A DNA stretch of 64,000 bases. It comes from JALSNL01 sp036479585. Lineage in GTDB: Bacteria > Bacteroidota > Ignavibacteria > Ignavibacteriales > Melioribacteraceae. Shown in pieces: positions 60,980 to 64,000 of this stretch (the first letter of the stretch is position 1; each line of letters begins with the position of its first letter). The stretch is taken from contig OZ245062.1 of the NCBI GenBank assembly GCA_965224785.1, positions 2,418,001 to 2,482,000 of the forward strand. Direction: 5' to 3'. Under the pieces are notes generated by a model, which worked only from the letters and a program-made list of their open reading frames with translations, had not been told where the DNA came from and ran no database searches. Made by a program: the position numbers and the translations under genes.

Positions 60980-61693
60980 ATGCAAAAAAAATACAATAAA
61001 AACATAAGTGTAATAATTCCAGCTTTTAATGAAGAAGCTTCAATAGGAAAAGTTATTAATGATATTCCATCAATTGTTAAAGAGATTGTTGTTGTTGATA
61101 ATAATTCTACGGATGCAACATCCAAAGTTGCAAAAGAATTTGGAGCAACAGTTTTACTTGAGAAACAAAAAGGGTACGGCATTGCTTGCTTAACCGGAAT
61201 TAAATATTTAAAAGATAAAAATGTTGACATACTTGTTTTTCTGGATGGAGACTTTAGCGATTATCCCGAAGAGTTAACTGATTTAGTGAAACCAATTATT
61301 AATGATAATTTTGATTTTGTTTTAGGAAGTAGAGTCCTTGGCGAAAAAGAAGATGGTGCTCTCCCTATTCAATCACAGTTTGGTAGCATTGTTGCCGGAT
61401 TTTTAATGAATCTATTTTGGAAAATTAAGTACACAGACTTAGGACCATTCCGTGCAATTAAATTTGATAAACTACTTGCTCTTGAAATGGAAGATGAATG
61501 GTTTGGATGGACAATTGAAATGCAGATCAAATCTGCTCACCAAAATTTTAGGACAAAAGAAATTCCGGTTAAGTACAGAAATAGAATTGGTCAATCGAAA
61601 GTAACCGGAACAATAAAAGGCACAATTATGGCAAGTATAATTATTATGAGTACAATATTTAAGTATGCTTTCCAATTAAAGAATAATAAGTAA
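60980..61693 (+). CDS. Glycosyltransferase family 2 (dolichyl-phosphate-mannose synthase-like)
   Basis: A 237-residue GT-A enzyme. ISVIIPAFNEEASIGKVI, IVVVDNNSTDATSKVA, VFLDGDFSDYPEEL (the DxD-like metal site) and FVLGSRVLGEKEDGALP are typical of DPM/DPG synthase-like GT2 proteins that load sugars onto polyprenyl phosphate. A C-terminal hydrophobic segment (IMASIIIMSTIFKYAF) may contact the membrane. Divergent from the DUF1800 gene, with a 150-bp AT-rich promoter region between. Confidence 0.88.
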   Translation: MQKKYNKNISVIIPAFNEEASIGKVINDIPSIVKEIVVVDNNSTDATSKVAKEFGATVLLEKQKGYGIACLTGIKYLKDKNVDILVFLDGDFSDYPEELTDLVKPIINDNFDFVLGSRVLGEKEDGALPIQSQFGSIVAGFLMNLFWKIKYTDLGPFRAIKFDKLLALEMEDEWFGWTIEMQIKSAHQNFRTKEIPVKYRNRIGQSKVTGTIKGTIMASIIIMSTIFKYAFQLKNNK

Positions 61694-61728
61694 CCATTCG
61701 AAAATATTTTCTGCTATCCCTTCAAAAT

Positions 61729-63357
61729 TTAATATAGAACTCCTCCGTAACTTATTCCGGTTAACTTATACATATCGTAATTAAATGTTGTTAAGTCTGA
61801 TTGATTAAATTTTACAATATCATCGTAGCCGCAAGAACGTGAAATTACTTTAATCAATTCATTACTAGCATTTAGAAAATTAAATAATTGTTTTGCTGAT
61901 TTTTCAATTATCAACCTTGCTCTTAAATCATCTTTTTGAGTTGCTACTCCAACTGGACAATTATTTGTACTGCAAGCTCGCATTCCCAAACAGCCAATAG
62001 CTTGCAATGCAGAATTTGAAATAGCAATTGCATCTGCACCTAACATTAGTGCTTTGGTAAAATCTTCCGGCACACGTAAACCACCAGTAATGATAAGGGT
62101 TACATCGCTTGCATTATTTTTATCCAAGTGCTTTCTTGCACGTGCAAGTGCTGGAATAGTTGGTATATTTATATTATCTCTAATTACAGATGGTGCTGCT
62201 CCGGTACCCCCGCCTCTTCCATCAAGAATTATATAATCGGCTCCGGCTTCTAAAACAAAATCAATATCTTTTTCTATATGACTGGCAGCTATTTTGAAGC
62301 CAATTGGAATGCCACTTGTACGTTCTCTAACTTCATTGGAAAAATCTTTGAAATCTTTTACTGTTTTTAGATTTGTAAAAGTTGCCGGACTAATAGCTGC
62401 TTCCCCGATTTTAAGACCACGTACTTTTGCTATTTCCGGTGTAACTTTATTTCCAGGTAAGTGTCCTCCAGTTCCGGTCTTTGCACCTTGTCCACCTTTG
62501 AAATGGAAGGCTTGAGCTTTTTTAATTTTATCCCAACTAAAACCAAATTGTCCCGAAGCTAATTCATAAAAGTATTTTGAATTGCTCTCTTGCTCTTCTG
62601 GCAACATTCCACCTTCACCTGAACATATTCCAGTTCCAACAAGTTCCGCACCTTTCGATAAAGATATTTTTGCTTCTTTGGATAAGGCTCCAAATGACAT
62701 ATCTGAAACAAAAATAGGAATGTTAATTTCTAAAGGTTTCTTTGCATTTTTTCCAATTACTACTTTCGTACTTACTGAATCATCATCCATCAAAGGCTTT
62801 GTACTAAGTTGTGCTGGAAGATATTGAATGTCTTCCCATTTTGGAAGTGTGTTTCGGTCAACTCCCATAGATACTGTTGGTCCGTGGTGGCCGTAATTTT
62901 TCAATCCATTTTTAGAAAGATTTTTTATATAACCTGTAAAAGGTTCAGTATTTTCGGGATGAGTATCTGCATATTTTCCTAAATACTCTTCTTCTTTAAA
63001 AGGAGAAGGATTCTTTTTTTCAAACTCTTTAATTTCTGCAAGGTCAACAAATAGGTTTCCATCTTTAGTTGCAGATTTAAATTTGAATAAAACTTCTTTA
63101 TTATTATACTCACTCACTCCGGTATCGTATCTATAATCCCAATAGTGTAAACCACAAATAATATTTTTCCCGCTAATTGAACCATCACTCAATAATGCTC
63201 CACGATGTAAACATCTACCGTACAGAACCGAAATGTTTTTGCCATCTTTAACTACTACCAAATCAGTATTGGATGCTTTTGCATAAGTAGTTTTTTTCTC
63301 TTTTAGTTTTTTTAGTTTTAATATTTTTACAGGTTTTTCTAATTTTTTGTAATTCAT
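61729..63357 (-). CDS. Rieske [2Fe-2S] domain fused to glutamate-synthase FMN domain
   Basis: A 542-residue fusion. Residues ~10-110 are a Rieske domain with ligands Cys49, His51 (RCLHRG), Cys68 and His71 (CGLHYWDY). Residues ~160-530 are the FMN-binding TIM barrel of glutamate synthase: FVSDMSFGALSKEAKISL, GGQGAKTGTGGHLPG, KVRGLKIGEAAISPATF, ADYIILDGRGGGTGAAP, and ACSTNNCPVGVATQ where the [3Fe-4S] cysteines normally lie. There is no glutaminase domain, so it may work on ammonia or on another substrate. The upstream aldehyde dehydrogenase gene is 4 bp away, suggesting coupled function. Confidence 0.88.
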   Translation of the reverse strand: MNYKKLEKPVKILKLKKLKEKKTTYAKASNTDLVVVKDGKNISVLYGRCLHRGALLSDGSISGKNIICGLHYWDYRYDTGVSEYNNKEVLFKFKSATKDGNLFVDLAEIKEFEKKNPSPFKEEEYLGKYADTHPENTEPFTGYIKNLSKNGLKNYGHHGPTVSMGVDRNTLPKWEDIQYLPAQLSTKPLMDDDSVSTKVVIGKNAKKPLEINIPIFVSDMSFGALSKEAKISLSKGAELVGTGICSGEGGMLPEEQESNSKYFYELASGQFGFSWDKIKKAQAFHFKGGQGAKTGTGGHLPGNKVTPEIAKVRGLKIGEAAISPATFTNLKTVKDFKDFSNEVRERTSGIPIGFKIAASHIEKDIDFVLEAGADYIILDGRGGGTGAAPSVIRDNINIPTIPALARARKHLDKNNASDVTLIITGGLRVPEDFTKALMLGADAIAISNSALQAIGCLGMRACSTNNCPVGVATQKDDLRARLIIEKSAKQLFNFLNASNELIKVISRSCGYDDIVKFNQSDLTTFNYDMYKLTGISYGGVLY

Positions 63358-63361
63358 AATT

Positions 63362-64000
63362 TTATAACACCTTACTTTTTATTACAAACATTTTCTCTCT
63401 CGTCATTTCGTGCATTGAATACGGAATTCCGCCCATACCAATTCCGGAAGAATCTCTGCCACCAAAAGGCATCCAGTCAACACGGAATGCAGTGTGGTCG
63501 TTAATCATAACAGCCGTTGCGTTTAATTTCTTCATTGTATCCATAGCTATTTCTAAATTGGAAGTAAATACAGATGCTTGAAATGCAAATGGTAACGAGT
63601 TAACTTTTTTGATTGCTTCATCTCTGTTTGAATATGAATATACACAAACTACCGGGCCAAATATTTCTTCTTTTGAAACGTGTACATTATCCGGAGGATT
63701 TAATAAAACTGTTGGTTCATAACAATACTTAGAAATTTTTTTTCCGCCACATAATAGCTTCGCCCCTTTATCCACAGCTTCATTAACCCATTCTTCAATT
63801 CGGTCAACTTCAAAAGAAGAAATAAGCGGTCCAACTTCTGTTTTACGATTTAGTGGATTTCCAACAATAAGTTTCTTTGCCATTTCAGCTAACTTCTTCG
63901 CAACTTTGTTACTTATACTTTTGTGAACAAAAACTTTCTGAACGGAAACACAAACTTGTCCGGCGTGATAAAAACCACCTTTAAGTAATGCTGGCAACAT
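63362..64000 (-). CDS. Aldehyde dehydrogenase, partial (5' end outside window)
   Basis: The last 212 residues of an NAD(P)-dependent aldehyde dehydrogenase. The catalytic Cys is in HAGQVCVSVQKVFV, followed by KLIVGNPLNRKTEVGPLIS, VSKEEIFGPVVCVY (the EEIFGP motif) and the C-terminal MPFGGRDSSGIGMGG. About 260 N-terminal residues, including the NAD fold and the general-base Glu, lie beyond base 64000; the Met at the window edge is internal. The substrate is unknown. It is followed after 4 bp by the Rieske/glutamate-synthase gene. Confidence 0.92.
   Translation of the reverse strand: MLPALLKGGFYHAGQVCVSVQKVFVHKSISNKVAKKLAEMAKKLIVGNPLNRKTEVGPLISSFEVDRIEEWVNEAVDKGAKLLCGGKKISKYCYEPTVLLNPPDNVHVSKEEIFGPVVCVYSYSNRDEAIKKVNSLPFAFQASVFTSNLEIAMDTMKKLNATAVMINDHTAFRVDWMPFGGRDSSGIGMGGIPYSMHEMTREKMFVIKSKVL

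Overview
The window is AT-rich (roughly one third GC by eye) and reads as a chromosomal segment from a member of the Bacteroidota/Ignavibacteriota side of the FCB group, most likely an Ignavibacteria-like anaerobe or facultative anaerobe. The supporting genes are a type IX secretion (T9SS) pair, PorX response regulator and a 2290-residue SprA translocon; a secreted DUF1501 protein ending in a T9SS sorting domain with the NYPNPFNPTT motif typical of Ignavibacteria; and a trimeric NAD-linked [FeFe] hydrogenase. This placement is inference from gene content; no rRNA is present. Both edges cut genes: an HNH nuclease gene runs off the left end and an aldehyde dehydrogenase off the right end.

Layout. 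1-4.1 kb: HNH nuclease (partial), asnS, a 306-bp element bounded by perfect 38-bp inverted repeats, a Ppx/GppA phosphatase, and a ParE-type toxin-antitoxin pair. 4.4-9.9 kb: a secreted DUF1566 protein, then a tight minus-strand operon (pgeF, EamA transporter, folB, folK, deoxynucleoside kinase, DUF4834-like membrane protein, GT9 glycosyltransferase). 10-15.3 kb: fmt, def and a heat-shock block hsp20-dnaK-hsp20. 15.6-18.3 kb (plus strand): birA, an orphan PD-(D/E)XK-like protein and a cysteine desulfurase. 18.7-24.8 kb (plus strand): a NuoE/NuoF/HydA-type hydrogenase operon followed by a stand-alone response regulator and a histidine kinase whose N-terminal receiver lacks the phospho-acceptor Asp. 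24.9-36.5 kb: accD, DUF1573 protein, tsaB, tsaE, porX and sprA in one minus-strand run. 36.7-47.6 kb: phosphoesterase, CoA-transferase, alanine dehydrogenase, a 2-hydroxyacid dehydrogenase, a TRAP transporter, gnd and pdxB. 47.7-57.4 kb: an Mrr-type nuclease and a hexuronate catabolism cluster (LarA-like epimerase, KDG kinase-like, UxuB-type SDR, uxaC, uxaE, LacI regulator). 57.7-64 kb: tRNA-Ser(GGA), the DUF1501/DUF1800 pair, a GT2 glycosyltransferase, a Rieske/glutamate-synthase fusion and the partial aldehyde dehydrogenase.

How the genes fit together. The TRAP transporter plus UxaC, UxaE, UxuB-like SDR and KDG kinase-like protein describe uptake and breakdown of glucuronate/galacturonate under a LacI regulator. 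No mannonate dehydratase is present; instead a LarA-family protein with intact nickel-pincer ligands sits in the cluster, and gnd is nearby. This suggests an alternative branch mannonate -> gluconate -> 6-phosphogluconate -> ribulose 5-phosphate. The hydrogenase could dispose of or recover the NADH/ferredoxin electrons from such fermentation. PorX and SprA export proteins such as the DUF1501 protein.

A further layer is a dispersed family of intergenic palindromes beginning TGTCATT and ending AATGACA, at about 13 places in at least three subfamilies. They occupy intergenic gaps across the window, including one that separates the two TRAP permease genes. They may be non-autonomous mobile elements, or transcript-end structures, or both.
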